Shown one piece after another: positions 1-7,967 of a stretch of 64,000 bases of DNA. Source of the DNA: CALODP01 sp942492055. GTDB taxonomy: Bacteria; Bacteroidota; Ignavibacteria; Ignavibacteriales; Melioribacteraceae. A model generated the notes under the pieces. That model was not told the DNA's origin. It was given only the letters and a program-made list of their open reading frames with translations, and did not search any database. The DNA is taken from the NCBI GenBank assembly GCA_942492055.1, contig CALODP010000026.1:50449-114448 (forward strand), in the 5' to 3' direction. Every line of letters starts with the position of its first letter. Position 1 is the first letter of the stretch. Position numbers and translations under genes: made by a program.

Positions 1-1793
1 CTTACTTCTACTTTTACGGATTCTTGGGGAAATATGTATGGCAAATCGCTGCTGTTGTAATTATTGCTTTACTTTTCTCTCTAGTGGAAGCGATGATTAT
101 TTTGCCTACTCATCTTGCTCATTCGAAAGCGTTAGAAGGGAAGAAGACTAATGATATAAATTTCTTTTCCAGATTGCGAGCCAGGCTTGATGTAGCAATA
201 TCTTATTTGATAAACAAACTATACGGTCCGTTTCTTAAGTATTGTATCCGAAATCGTTGGGCAGTTTTGGCTTCGGTATTTGCCGTAGTTTTGATTATTA
301 CCGGATTATTCATGGGAACTCATGTAAGAGCGCAATTTTTTCCAGAAATCGAACCACCTTTTGCGCGATTGGAAGTTGAGGTTCCTGCAGGTACTTCCGC
401 AAATGTTTCCGACGAATTGCGAGATAGATTGGTTGATAAAGCCTTGGAGTTCGGAAAAGAATGGCAAGCAGAGAGGGGAATGGAAAATACTCCGATTGAA
501 AATCATTTCTCATGGATGAACGGAAACAGTATCAACATATTTTTCTGCTTACCTACGGTAGATAATAGAAATTTCTCAATAAGTGAATTTTCAAACGCCT
601 TGAGCGAATATATGGGAGATGTTCCGGAAGCTGAGAATGTTATTTGCGGTGGATTCTCTTTTGGAGGTTCTCCCATATCGGTGAGATTTTCCAGTCACGA
701 TTATAGCCAGTTGATGAAGGCGAAAGATTTACTGAAAAAAGAATTACAAAAAATAGATGGTGTTAAGGACATCAGAGATGATACCCCTTTGGGAAATACG
801 GAATTTGTAGTCTCCCTGAAACCGAAAGGAAAAGCTCTCGGATTTACCTTAAGAGATCTAACTACGCAATTGCGTCAGGGATTTTACGGACAAGAGGTAA
901 TGCGTCTGCAAAAAGGGCGTGATGAAATGAAACTTTGGGTTCGTTTCAAAAAAGAGGATCGTATGGCTATCAGCCAGGTAGAGAATCTTAAGGTGAGAAC
1001 ACCCCAAGGAGAGTTTGTTCCTTTCAAAGAGGTGGCGGAATACAGAAACCAGAGAAGTATCAGAAGAATTCGTCATGAAAACGGTGAACGAGCTGTTACG
1101 GTCTACGCGGAAATGGATTATTCGAAAAATGATCTCTCTGTTGTGTTGAAGGAATTGAATAGTGTGGTAGTTCCTGATATTTTGAAGAAAGTTGACGGAG
1201 TAACCAGAAGTTACGGCGGACAATCCGAAGAGATGGGTAAGATAATGGGCTCGGTTACTTATTCGATGGGGATAGCTCTTTTGGTGATGTTTACGATCTT
1301 GATGTTCCTTTTGAAATCATATTGGCAGACAATTGTTATCATGTCTCTGATTCCATTGGGAGTTATCGGTTCTGTTATCGGGCATTATTTCCTCGGAATA
1401 CCGATAAATATATTATCCTTCTTAGGAATAGTGGCTTTGGCCGGTATTATCGTGAACGATTCGGTTGTGCTTGTGGATAAGTACAACAGATTAATAGCCG
1501 AGGGAATTGATGTAAAGGATGCATTATTTGAAGCCGGATTGTCTCGCTTCAGACCGATTATTCTTACTACAATTACTACCGCTGCCGGATTAATGCCGAT
1601 TATTACTATGACCAGTGTTCAAGGTAAGTTCCTTGTCCCAATGGCCGTTTCAGTTGCTTTCGGATTAATGTTCGGTACTTTGCTGACTTTATTGGCTCTT
1701 CCGAGCAGTCTCTACGCAATCAGCGATATCAGAAAATTCTTCAACAGAAAGAAGAGTCGTCCGGAACTTGAGCCGGCATATAAATTAAAATAG
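1..1793 (+). CDS. RND-family efflux transporter, C-terminal part (cut by window start)
   Basis: The reading frame is open from the first bases of the window, so the gene begins upstream and about 595 residues are visible. This is the C-terminal half of an inner-membrane RND (AcrB/MexB-type) proton-driven export pump. Two transmembrane stretches near the start are followed by a large periplasmic porter region (about residues 100-400). A typical RND membrane bundle follows, with the signature GIIVNDSVVLVDKYN and a following RFRPIILTT loop. The C-terminus is short and basic. The gene is followed by a strong terminator, so it is the last gene of its operon; the membrane-fusion and outer-membrane partners would lie upstream. 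The drug or metal substrate cannot be told from this part. The family call is firm. Confidence 0.93.
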   Translation, partial: YFYFYGFLGKYVWQIAAVVIIALLFSLVEAMIILPTHLAHSKALEGKKTNDINFFSRLRARLDVAISYLINKLYGPFLKYCIRNRWAVLASVFAVVLIITGLFMGTHVRAQFFPEIEPPFARLEVEVPAGTSANVSDELRDRLVDKALEFGKEWQAERGMENTPIENHFSWMNGNSINIFFCLPTVDNRNFSISEFSNALSEYMGDVPEAENVICGGFSFGGSPISVRFSSHDYSQLMKAKDLLKKELQKIDGVKDIRDDTPLGNTEFVVSLKPKGKALGFTLRDLTTQLRQGFYGQEVMRLQKGRDEMKLWVRFKKEDRMAISQVENLKVRTPQGEFVPFKEVAEYRNQRSIRRIRHENGERAVTVYAEMDYSKNDLSVVLKELNSVVVPDILKKVDGVTRSYGGQSEEMGKIMGSVTYSMGIALLVMFTILMFLLKSYWQTIVIMSLIPLGVIGSVIGHYFLGIPINILSFLGIVALAGIIVNDSVVLVDKYNRLIAEGIDVKDALFEAGLSRFRPIILTTITTAAGLMPIITMTSVQGKFLVPMAVSVAFGLMFGTLLTLLALPSSLYAISDIRKFFNRKKSRPELEPAYKLK

Positions 1794-1814
1794 GCTTTCA
1801 AGCACTCCTTATAT

Positions 1815-1852
1815 AAAGCCTGTCTTCAGTTCAATTGAGGACGGGCTTTTTT
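1815..1852 (+). terminator. Rho-independent terminator after RND pump
   Basis: A 10-bp stem (AAAGCCTGTC pairing with GACGGGCTTT, one G-U) is followed by a T run. It lies 22 bp after the RND stop codon. Confidence 0.9.
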
Positions 1853-2028
1853 GTGTTTATGCGCAAAGATGTGAAGCGATAGAATTAATAAATTGCTTTC
1901 CAGAGCTTTTCCTATTAACTTCTTTCCAATACCTAAAAGGTCGATTTGGATCTTATGATGTGAGGGCAATAAGTTACCGTTTCTCCCGAAACCTTGACTT
2001 TTATTCATCATAAATAAAGAGGGTAAAA

Positions 2029-3651
2029 ATGAAATCGATTAGTGTCTCTCTGTTTCTTTTATTCCTTAATTGTACACTCTTTTCTCAGCTAATTTCTAAC
2101 TGGGAAGTGATGTGGGATCCTCCGGGAAATTATTATGGAATGGCCAAAATGTTTGAAACTGACAGTGAAGGGAATATTTATGTTGCCGGTTCTATTTACG
2201 ATATGAATCGAAATCAGGATGTTGCCGTAATAAAATATGATAAAGAGGGAAACGAACTTTGGGTGAAAATTTATGATATTGGGACTCATGATCAACCTAT
2301 CGGGATTGTCTTCGATACTGAAGAAAATCCGATTATCGGTATGAAAGGAAACTCCAGTTCGGTTTATTATGAGGTGTTTCATTTTGTGAAGTATTCAAAA
2401 TCGGGGGAGCTCTTACTAGGAAAGGAACTCTCATTAATGAATCCGAATACAAATAGAGAAATGCTAGGGCTTGCGCATAATCTGTTCGAAGATAATTTCG
2501 GAAATATTATTCTTTGTGGCGGATCGAATGAAATTATTTGGCACATGAAAATGACTGAACTAGGTACAATTGCCGGAAGCAGCACAGATACACTTTCTCT
2601 TCCTACAACTCTTTCATATTATGATTCTCATAATGGTTTCATAAATCCCTCTACTGGTGATATGTATGTTACTTCTCTTCTTCATGATAGGGGAGACAGC
2701 ACGTGGTACAGAAGCTATCTTACCAAAATGGATAATAGCGGTAAAATAGAATGGACGAAGCTACTTTATGATTTCGGTATAACCGAAACCTACTGGTGGC
2801 TTGAAAAAGCATTGATAAGAAACGACGGCGCAATCAATCTTGCGATGCAAGTTTCAAGAAGCGTAGGAGATAGTTCCTCTGTTTGGAATTATCCGAAAGT
2901 AATGCAGATAAACACCGACGGAGAAATTGCTTGGGATTATACTTTTGAGAATTCTCCCGGATTTAATATGAGTACTTCTATCGATAATATATGTTTTGAT
3001 GTGGGACAGAATATTCTTGCCACCGGTTCGATTGATAACAAGGCTTTCGTGGCCAAATTTTCGGGAGCAGGGGAGAAGACTTGGCTGAAAAGAGATCCTT
3101 CTCTTTCGGTTGGGGAACATATTATTTGCGATGTAAGAGATCCGATTGGGGCTCTGTACGATTCCCTCGGTAATGCCGTTATTGTAAAATACAACGAACA
3201 AGGGGACGCGATTTACAGATATAAAATTGACGGAAAGAGTCTTTATTATCCCGCATACGTAAATGATATGAAGCTTGATACAGACAAAAGTATATTACTT
3301 ACCGGAGCAAATTACGGCTCTTCCTATTATTATCTTACGATGAGAATTACCGATTTCGCGTTGCCGGTTGAGGAAGAGAATCTTCCGATTGATTATTATA
3401 TGATTGATAATTACCCGAATCCATTTAACCCCGGAACGACGATAAGATATACCGTACCGAAGGAGGGAAAGATTTCACTAAGTATCTATAATCTTCTTGG
3501 TGAGAAGGTTGTTTCATTGCTTAATAAAAATGTATCGGAAGGAGAACATGAAATTTATTTCGACGCTTCCAAACTTACAAGCGGTTCATATTTCTGCGTG
3601 ATGGAGGGGAGCGGTGTAAGAAAAATTACAAAAATGCTCCTTCTTAAATAG
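2029..3651 (+). CDS. Secreted protein with T9SS type A sorting domain
   Basis: This is a 540-residue exported protein. A clear signal peptide (MKSISVSLFLLFLNCTLFSQ) is followed by repetitive beta-rich sequence. Recurring 'D..GNI..G....A..KY...G...W' blocks resemble SBBP/beta-propeller-type repeats. The last ~80 residues are a T9SS sorting domain: NYPNPFNPGTTIRY, then ISIYNLLGEKV, SGSYFCVMEG and a terminal MLLLK. This domain is cleaved during translocation by the type IX machine and targets the protein to the cell surface or medium. ATG is preceded by AGAGGG. The gene stands alone between two terminators. The T9SS call is firm; the function of the N-terminal part is unknown, and adhesion or glycan binding is only a guess. 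Confidence 0.85.
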   Translation: MKSISVSLFLLFLNCTLFSQLISNWEVMWDPPGNYYGMAKMFETDSEGNIYVAGSIYDMNRNQDVAVIKYDKEGNELWVKIYDIGTHDQPIGIVFDTEENPIIGMKGNSSSVYYEVFHFVKYSKSGELLLGKELSLMNPNTNREMLGLAHNLFEDNFGNIILCGGSNEIIWHMKMTELGTIAGSSTDTLSLPTTLSYYDSHNGFINPSTGDMYVTSLLHDRGDSTWYRSYLTKMDNSGKIEWTKLLYDFGITETYWWLEKALIRNDGAINLAMQVSRSVGDSSSVWNYPKVMQINTDGEIAWDYTFENSPGFNMSTSIDNICFDVGQNILATGSIDNKAFVAKFSGAGEKTWLKRDPSLSVGEHIICDVRDPIGALYDSLGNAVIVKYNEQGDAIYRYKIDGKSLYYPAYVNDMKLDTDKSILLTGANYGSSYYYLTMRITDFALPVEEENLPIDYYMIDNYPNPFNPGTTIRYTVPKEGKISLSIYNLLGEKVVSLLNKNVSEGEHEIYFDASKLTSGSYFCVMEGSGVRKITKMLLLK

Positions 3652-3663
3652 CCATACAATTTT

Positions 3664-3709
3664 AACCGCTCGTTTTTGTAATGGTTTAATTACAAAGAAA
3701 CGGGCGGTT
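3664..3709 (+). terminator. Terminator after T9SS cargo gene
   Basis: A long hairpin (AACCGCTCGTTT pairing with AAACGGGCGGTT, with additional TTGTAAT/ATTACAA pairing inside) lies 12 bp past the stop. The T tract is weak. Confidence 0.7.
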
Positions 3710-3815
3710 GCTTGATATTCTTCCTCTTCCAACTTTGCAATAATACAAACCTATATTAGTATCAGTGTATGTTTTGTTGTATATTTACTTTTATTTAATA
3801 ATCGGGGGTAAAACT

Positions 3816-4265
3816 ATGGCAGAAGAGAAAGGAAAACCGAATGTGATCCGTGCTCTGCTGAACGGACTATTAGCCTATTTGTTGGGATTTATCATTTATA
3901 TGATTCCCGGCTTTGTTGTTGCGATGCAAATGGGGGCGGAATTGGGACCGAAAATCCAAGATCCGGAAGAGATAAGCAAAAGAATTAATGAGGCTATTCC
4001 TATAATGTATCAGGAAAATCTTTGGTTTTATTACGGATTTATAATTGTTACCGCAGCTCTTATCTTTTGGCGTAGCAGAGCTGTAACAAAGAAAGCCGGA
4101 GAGAAAGTAATTGCGAACGGAATTCTTGTCGCTACAATTCCCGTAATACTTGGGGTCTATTTCGATATTTCAGTCGGTGTAGGACTCTTTGCTATTGTCA
4201 CTATGGCTATCTATCTGGCCGCCGGTTTTTATGGGGTGAAGAAATACAATTTTGTGAAGAAGTAA
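3816..4265 (+). CDS. Hypothetical four-helix membrane protein
   Basis: About 149 residues with four predicted transmembrane helices: LLNGLLAYLLGFIIYMIPGFVV, FYYGFIIVTAALIFW, GILVATIPVILGVYF and VGLFAIVTMAIYLAAGFYG. Helix 1 is separated from helix 2 by an acidic loop. I choose the ATG at 3816 because GGGGG sits 8 nt upstream. The longer open frame from 3765 would add 17 hydrophobic residues with no ribosome site. The gene lies 17 bp upstream of trpF and may be cotranscribed with it. I do not recognise the family. Confidence 0.7.
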   Translation: MAEEKGKPNVIRALLNGLLAYLLGFIIYMIPGFVVAMQMGAELGPKIQDPEEISKRINEAIPIMYQENLWFYYGFIIVTAALIFWRSRAVTKKAGEKVIANGILVATIPVILGVYFDISVGVGLFAIVTMAIYLAAGFYGVKKYNFVKK

Positions 4266-4282
4266 GAATGGATGATTTGTAG

Positions 4283-4936
4283 ATGAGAACAAGAATAAAG
4301 ATATGCTGCATCAGCAGTAAAGATGAAGCGAAGATGGCTATTGAGGCAGGGGCGGACGCTCTGGGGCTTGTTGGGAATATGCCGAGCGGACCAGGGGTGA
4401 TTTCGGACGAAAGAATTCGGGAGATTGCCGAGTCTATTCCTGCGGGAGTGGCCTCATTTCTTCTTACAAGCGAAACAGAGACTGATAAGATAATTGAGCA
4501 TCATAAAAGAACAAATACAAACACAATTCAGATTGTGGATCGACTTGCAAAGGGGAGTTACTCCGATCTCCGAGAAGCAATTCCTGCCGTTAAGTTGGTG
4601 CAGGTTATTCATGTATTGAACGAAGCCTCAGTTGAGGAAGCTTTGGAAGTGGCGGAAAATGTTGACGCTATTCTACTCGATAGTGGAAATCCCTGCCTTA
4701 CAATAAAAGTATTGGGAGGAACCGGAAAAACTCACGATTGGTCTCTTAGCCGAAAGATACGGGAAACAGTGCCGGTGCCGGTTTTCCTTGCCGGGGGAAT
4801 AGGTCCTCACAACATTCGTCGCGCAATAGAGGAAGTAGAACCATTTGGAATAGACCTCTGTAGCAGCGTAAGAACCAACGATCATCTCGATCCGGAAAAG
4901 TTGAAGGCGTTGTTCGACACTATTGCCGGAAAATAA
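4283..4936 (+). CDS. trpF: Phosphoribosylanthranilate isomerase-like protein (TrpF)
   Basis: 217 residues, a normal length for TrpF, the TIM-barrel isomerase that converts N-(5-phosphoribosyl)anthranilate to CdRP in tryptophan synthesis. The first strand carries KICCIS, matching the KICGI signature with its catalytic cysteine (Cys8). The second catalytic acid fits LLDSG. The phosphate-binding C-terminal loops are FLAGGIGPHN and DLCSSVRT, where canonical enzymes have LAGGL.. and DVSSGVE. The glycine of the first signature is replaced by a second Cys, and the last loop deviates. It may therefore be a divergent, specialised paralogue. No other trp gene is nearby, so it is a detached trpF. Confidence 0.8.
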   Translation: MRTRIKICCISSKDEAKMAIEAGADALGLVGNMPSGPGVISDERIREIAESIPAGVASFLLTSETETDKIIEHHKRTNTNTIQIVDRLAKGSYSDLREAIPAVKLVQVIHVLNEASVEEALEVAENVDAILLDSGNPCLTIKVLGGTGKTHDWSLSRKIRETVPVPVFLAGGIGPHNIRRAIEEVEPFGIDLCSSVRTNDHLDPEKLKALFDTIAGK

Positions 4937-5101
4937 TATCAGATACGAACTACTTACTATTTTAGTCCGAAGTAATTTTTTATTCTCCGTTTATATTGAT
5001 ATGGGAAGCAATTATTATCCGTTGCTGCCCGTCTCTGCAATGTCTGATCTCACACCGTATATATCTACGAATTCCGTGAACTACTTTATAACCTTTGCCT
5101 A

Positions 5102-5132
5102 TTGTAAACATAGAAACAAAATAGTACATTTG
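5102..5132 (+). promoter_or_regulatory. Bacteroidota-type promoter for the barrel pair
   Basis: TTG (5102-5104), a 20-bp spacer, then TACATTTG (5125-5132). This fits the primary-sigma consensus TTG-N19/20-TAnnTTTG of Bacteroidota. The predicted start lies about 30 nt upstream of the ATG at 5170. Confidence 0.55.
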
Positions 5133-5169
5133 TAATCTTTTAATAATAGACTATTAGAAAAGAGGAAAG

Positions 5170-5751
5170 ATGAAACTGATTGTAGCTGTTCTTTTATTGT
5201 TTTCTTTTAATGTGGTATCTTTTGCCGGAGAAAATGATAATGAGAATGAAGTAAACAAATGGCCAAGTTTCGGAATCGGAGCGGAATTCTTCAATATAAT
5301 AGAAAATACAGTATATAGAGCTAATTACTCTTATACTTACAACGACTACTATTACCGATTTAAGTTCGACATGAAGAATACATATTATGAAACAACGAAA
5401 CTTAGAATCTCTATTTTTCTAAATGATTCCTTCAAGCTGGAACCTGTTCTCGGTTTTTACGGAGATTTTCGGATCAAAGAATATCTGGTTATTTTAGGTT
5501 GCGGAGCTTATCATCATTTCCGAGAGGATAATTTCTCCTTCTATTACGGAGGAAAGATTGTATCTGTTACAACAAGCGTTCCCTGGGATGATACAAATTT
5601 TTGTCCGGTTCTAGGAATAGCTGTTGGCGCGGAATGGCTTGTGCATAAACATTTTAGTATTTGTTTCGAGCCTTCTTTGGAGTTATTGGATGCCTTCGCC
5701 GGCAATGATCTTAATTCAAATGGTGTGTTAATATTACGTTGTTATTTATAA
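5170..5751 (+). CDS. Predicted outer-membrane beta-barrel protein (paralogue 1)
   Basis: 193 residues. The signal peptide ends at FAG. Alternating hydrophobic/aromatic strands follow (SFGIGAEFFN, LRISIFLNDSFKLEPVLGFYGDF, SFYYGGKIV, PVLGIAVGAEWLVHKHFSICFEPSLELL), and the chain ends in a C-terminal strand with aromatics. This is the pattern of a small eight-strand-like outer-membrane barrel. It shares the block 'GAEWLVHKHFSICFEPSLEL' with the next gene (GGQWFFHKHFSLSFEPSLEV), so the pair is a tandem duplication. RBS AGAGGAAAG precedes the ATG. The function is unknown. Confidence 0.7.
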   Translation: MKLIVAVLLLFSFNVVSFAGENDNENEVNKWPSFGIGAEFFNIIENTVYRANYSYTYNDYYYRFKFDMKNTYYETTKLRISIFLNDSFKLEPVLGFYGDFRIKEYLVILGCGAYHHFREDNFSFYYGGKIVSVTTSVPWDDTNFCPVLGIAVGAEWLVHKHFSICFEPSLELLDAFAGNDLNSNGVLILRCYL

Positions 5752-5765
5752 CTATAGGATTGTTA

Positions 5766-6287
5766 ATGAAAAGGAAAATAGTATTATTATTTGCGATTTT
5801 CTTCGTAGCTTCAAATTTGATGAGCGCGCAAAATAATGAAAAGGAAAAATTTTGCAAGCCAACCTTTAGCATTGGAATTGAGGCGTTAAATTTCGGAAAA
5901 ACAGATTTTCGGGAAGAAAATTCTCTCTATCTCACATATTTTCTCAATGAGTCCTTTAGTATAGAAGGGATGTTAGGGGTGGATGGTACTAATGATTGGG
6001 ATACCAGATATGAGCATTTCAAAGTATTATACGCTTTAGGGGTAAATAAATATTTTTGGGATGATGACGTTGCTTTTTATTTCGGTGGAAAACTAGGTTC
6101 CAGACCCTTCGGACGTTCAAGCAACGCCAGTGGAAATCCGTTTTTGCTATTAAATATTGGAGGACAATGGTTTTTCCACAAGCACTTTAGTCTATCTTTT
6201 GAGCCTTCTCTAGAAGTAATTCATCACGATGAAAGTTATACCAATTTTGAAACAAAAGGAAGAATAATTTTCCGATATGTGTTTTAG
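5766..6287 (+). CDS. Predicted outer-membrane beta-barrel protein (paralogue 2)
   Basis: About 173 residues from the ATG at 5766, which has a weak RBS AGGATT. An upstream in-frame ATG at 5739 would overlap the previous gene and lacks a ribosome site. The signal peptide (MKRKIVLLFAIFFVASNLMSAQ) is followed by beta-rich sequence: FSIGIEALNFG, YLTYFLNESFSIEGMLGVDG, AFYFGGKLG, NIGGQWFFHKHFSLSFEPSLEV. It is a diverged tandem copy of the gene before it and is cotranscribed with it (14-bp gap). A terminator follows. Its role is unknown. Confidence 0.7.
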   Translation: MKRKIVLLFAIFFVASNLMSAQNNEKEKFCKPTFSIGIEALNFGKTDFREENSLYLTYFLNESFSIEGMLGVDGTNDWDTRYEHFKVLYALGVNKYFWDDDVAFYFGGKLGSRPFGRSSNASGNPFLLLNIGGQWFFHKHFSLSFEPSLEVIHHDESYTNFETKGRIIFRYVF

Positions 6288-6293
6288 TTTTAT

Positions 6294-6323
6294 GGGGCTC
6301 GGAGATGAGTCCCTTTTATTTTT
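6294..6323 (+). terminator. Terminator after barrel pair
   Basis: GGGGCTC pairs with GAGTCCC across a 6-nt loop, followed by TTTTATTTTT. It begins 6 bp after the stop. Confidence 0.85.
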
Positions 6324-7156
6324 CTCATGATTATTTCATCCGAATCAACCCGCAATCAATTTCTCGAATTTTATTTACTCCCATGAAAAACTTCCCTCGT
6401 TGATTCCATTTGTTTGGCAAACGGATCGAAACTATTCTTAAATTGATAGATAAATTGCAAAAATGTTCCGAATGTTTGATTGAAATCCCCAAACAGTTGC
6501 GCCGTACAAATGAAATGTTGCGCTGATAGCCGAAATTGTTTCGACGGATATTAGAACCATTGCGCTAAAGGTAAGAAAGAATGCGATATTGCCGGTAATC
6601 AGTGCGCAGATAAATTGAATTAGTTCGTTACTCATATGAACCGTTGCTAAGGTGAAATTCTTGCGGAAAATGAGTAGCGCACTCCTTCGGATGAGCAGCG
6701 CACCAAAGCAAATCAATAACGCACCATTTCCGATGAATAGCGCAACATGGAGAATCCTCTGCGCAACAAATATCATAAATAGCGCACCGGTTCCAACGAT
6801 TAGCTCACCGTTTCCCACGAGTAACACAATGCGTATTTTATCAGCGCATCATGGAAAAGATTTAACGCACCATTGCATATCAATAGCGCTTTTGGGCCGA
6901 TTATTAGCGCACTGATTTTGATAAGGAAGGGTAAGATTCGGAGGAATTGGCAAATTCTTGCGACTTACAAAAAAAGAAGGAAAAGGTTGCGAAAATCGAT
7001 AAAATTAATAAAAAAATAGTACGAAAATTATTGCATCTTACTAAAAAAAATGTATTAATGAAGTTGTTAGTTTACCTAATAGGAAGGATTGTTTTCGGGA
7101 AGTTTTCGGTTAAATCCTAACAGTAATAATTCTTCAACAAAATGAGGGGGGCTAAT
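6324..7156. other. Gene-free stretch holding array A
   Basis: 833 bp without a convincing gene. The centre is array A. The flanks (6324-6454 and 6927-7156) are AT-rich with no motif I can name. 7100-7150 presumably carries the promoter of the next gene. Confidence 0.6.
6455..6926. repeat. Non-coding array of degenerate 21-bp units, orientation-switching (array A)
   Basis: The left arm has TTGCGCY-like cores starting at 6455, 6497, 6518, 6539 (weak), 6560, 6581, 6602, 6623 (weak) and 6644. All lie on an exact 21-bp lattice; 6476 is too decayed to count. The right arm has the reverse-complement core AGCGCAC/A at 6676, 6697, 6718, 6739, 6760, 6781, 6802, 6823, 6843, 6864, 6885 and 6906: 12 units, ten steps of 21 and one of 20. 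Between cores the sequence is variable, but in the right arm it tends to TTTCC and AYGAAT. The short open frames here (6438-6827 minus, 6652-6915 plus) exist because 21 is a multiple of three. I do not regard them as genes. Confidence 0.85.
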
Positions 7157-7843
7157 ATGGGAAGTCAAAAGGATTACATGCCCAAAAGATCTTACCACGG
7201 CACTGACGCCGAATTAATTCAAACATCAGATCAACTACTCGACACAGCCACGCGTGATCAGAATGAGTTTATCGATTACGGCTTTACACCGGAGCGATTG
7301 AGTGCAATTCAGGGGTTGCGGGAGGAGTATTCGAATATCGAAACCGATATTGAAATGAGCTCAGATATCACTGACGCTACGTTCACCCGCAATGAAAAAC
7401 GATCCGATTTGGAAACCGCTCTTCGTTCCCTTGGAACCAGATTGGAAAATAAAGGGGATTTTTCAATCGGCTTCATGAATAAGGTTACTATTCCTTCGAT
7501 GACGAAGATAAGTGACGACCAATTGGTTCGCTCTGGGAAACAAGTTGTGAAAAACGTGGCAACAAAACTGGATGTACTTGCCGAGGTTGGGATTACAGAA
7601 GTATATCTGAACGGAATCTCCGATAAGATTACTTTGTTCGATCAGGCAATTGACGATAAGGTTGCCGCAGAATTGGCCAGAGAAGTAAAAACAGCCGAAC
7701 GGATTGAGAAAGGAAATCAATTGTACGCGGAATTGGTGAAGCTTGCCAACACCGGAAAGGATATCTGGTATACGGTAAATGAAGCCAAATATAATGACTA
7801 TCTGTTGATTGAAAAACACTCACAACCAAAAGAGGAGGAGTGA
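7157..7843 (+). CDS. Hypothetical helical cytoplasmic protein
   Basis: About 228 residues, no signal peptide or membrane helix, predicted almost entirely alpha-helical and acidic, ending in KEEE. I choose ATG 7157, with GGGGGG 6 nt upstream, over the in-frame ATG at 7142. Segments such as TDAELIQTSDQLLDTATRDQNEFIDYGFT and NVATKLDVLAEVGI look like long helices of a bundle. I do not recognise the family. The gene is monocistronic, with array A upstream and a terminator downstream. Confidence 0.7.
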   Translation: MGSQKDYMPKRSYHGTDAELIQTSDQLLDTATRDQNEFIDYGFTPERLSAIQGLREEYSNIETDIEMSSDITDATFTRNEKRSDLETALRSLGTRLENKGDFSIGFMNKVTIPSMTKISDDQLVRSGKQVVKNVATKLDVLAEVGITEVYLNGISDKITLFDQAIDDKVAAELAREVKTAERIEKGNQLYAELVKLANTGKDIWYTVNEAKYNDYLLIEKHSQPKEEE

Positions 7844-7877
7844 TAATCTGTAGTGGAACTAATTACCCATTTTTTCA

Positions 7878-7907
7878 CCCCGAAGGGATGAGAAATTCCT
7901 TTCGGGG
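7878..7907 (+). terminator. Terminator; also the upstream copy of a duplicated 29-bp hairpin
   Basis: CCCCGAAGGGAT pairs with ATTCCTTTCGGGG (with a mismatch). The 29 bp at 7880-7908 recur identically at 9720-9748, on the other side of the next gene. A canonical T run is lacking; AAAATATATATA follows. Confidence 0.65.
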
Positions 7908-7967
7908 AAAATATATATATGTTAATGAGGGGAAACTATTACTCACAAGTCCCTTTGGGAGGTAATA

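Noticed and set aside
1826..2011. Minus-strand 61-codon frame between RND pump and the T9SS gene
   Set aside because: It begins within the terminator region, has no recognisable product, and lies in what should be the promoter region of the next gene.
4923..5135. 70-codon frame after trpF
   Set aside because: It overlaps the trpF end, has no ribosome site and covers the promoter of the next gene.
6438..6915. Short open frames in array A as genes
   Set aside because: They are explained by the multiple-of-three spacing of the array. They overlap on opposite strands and lack a ribosome site.
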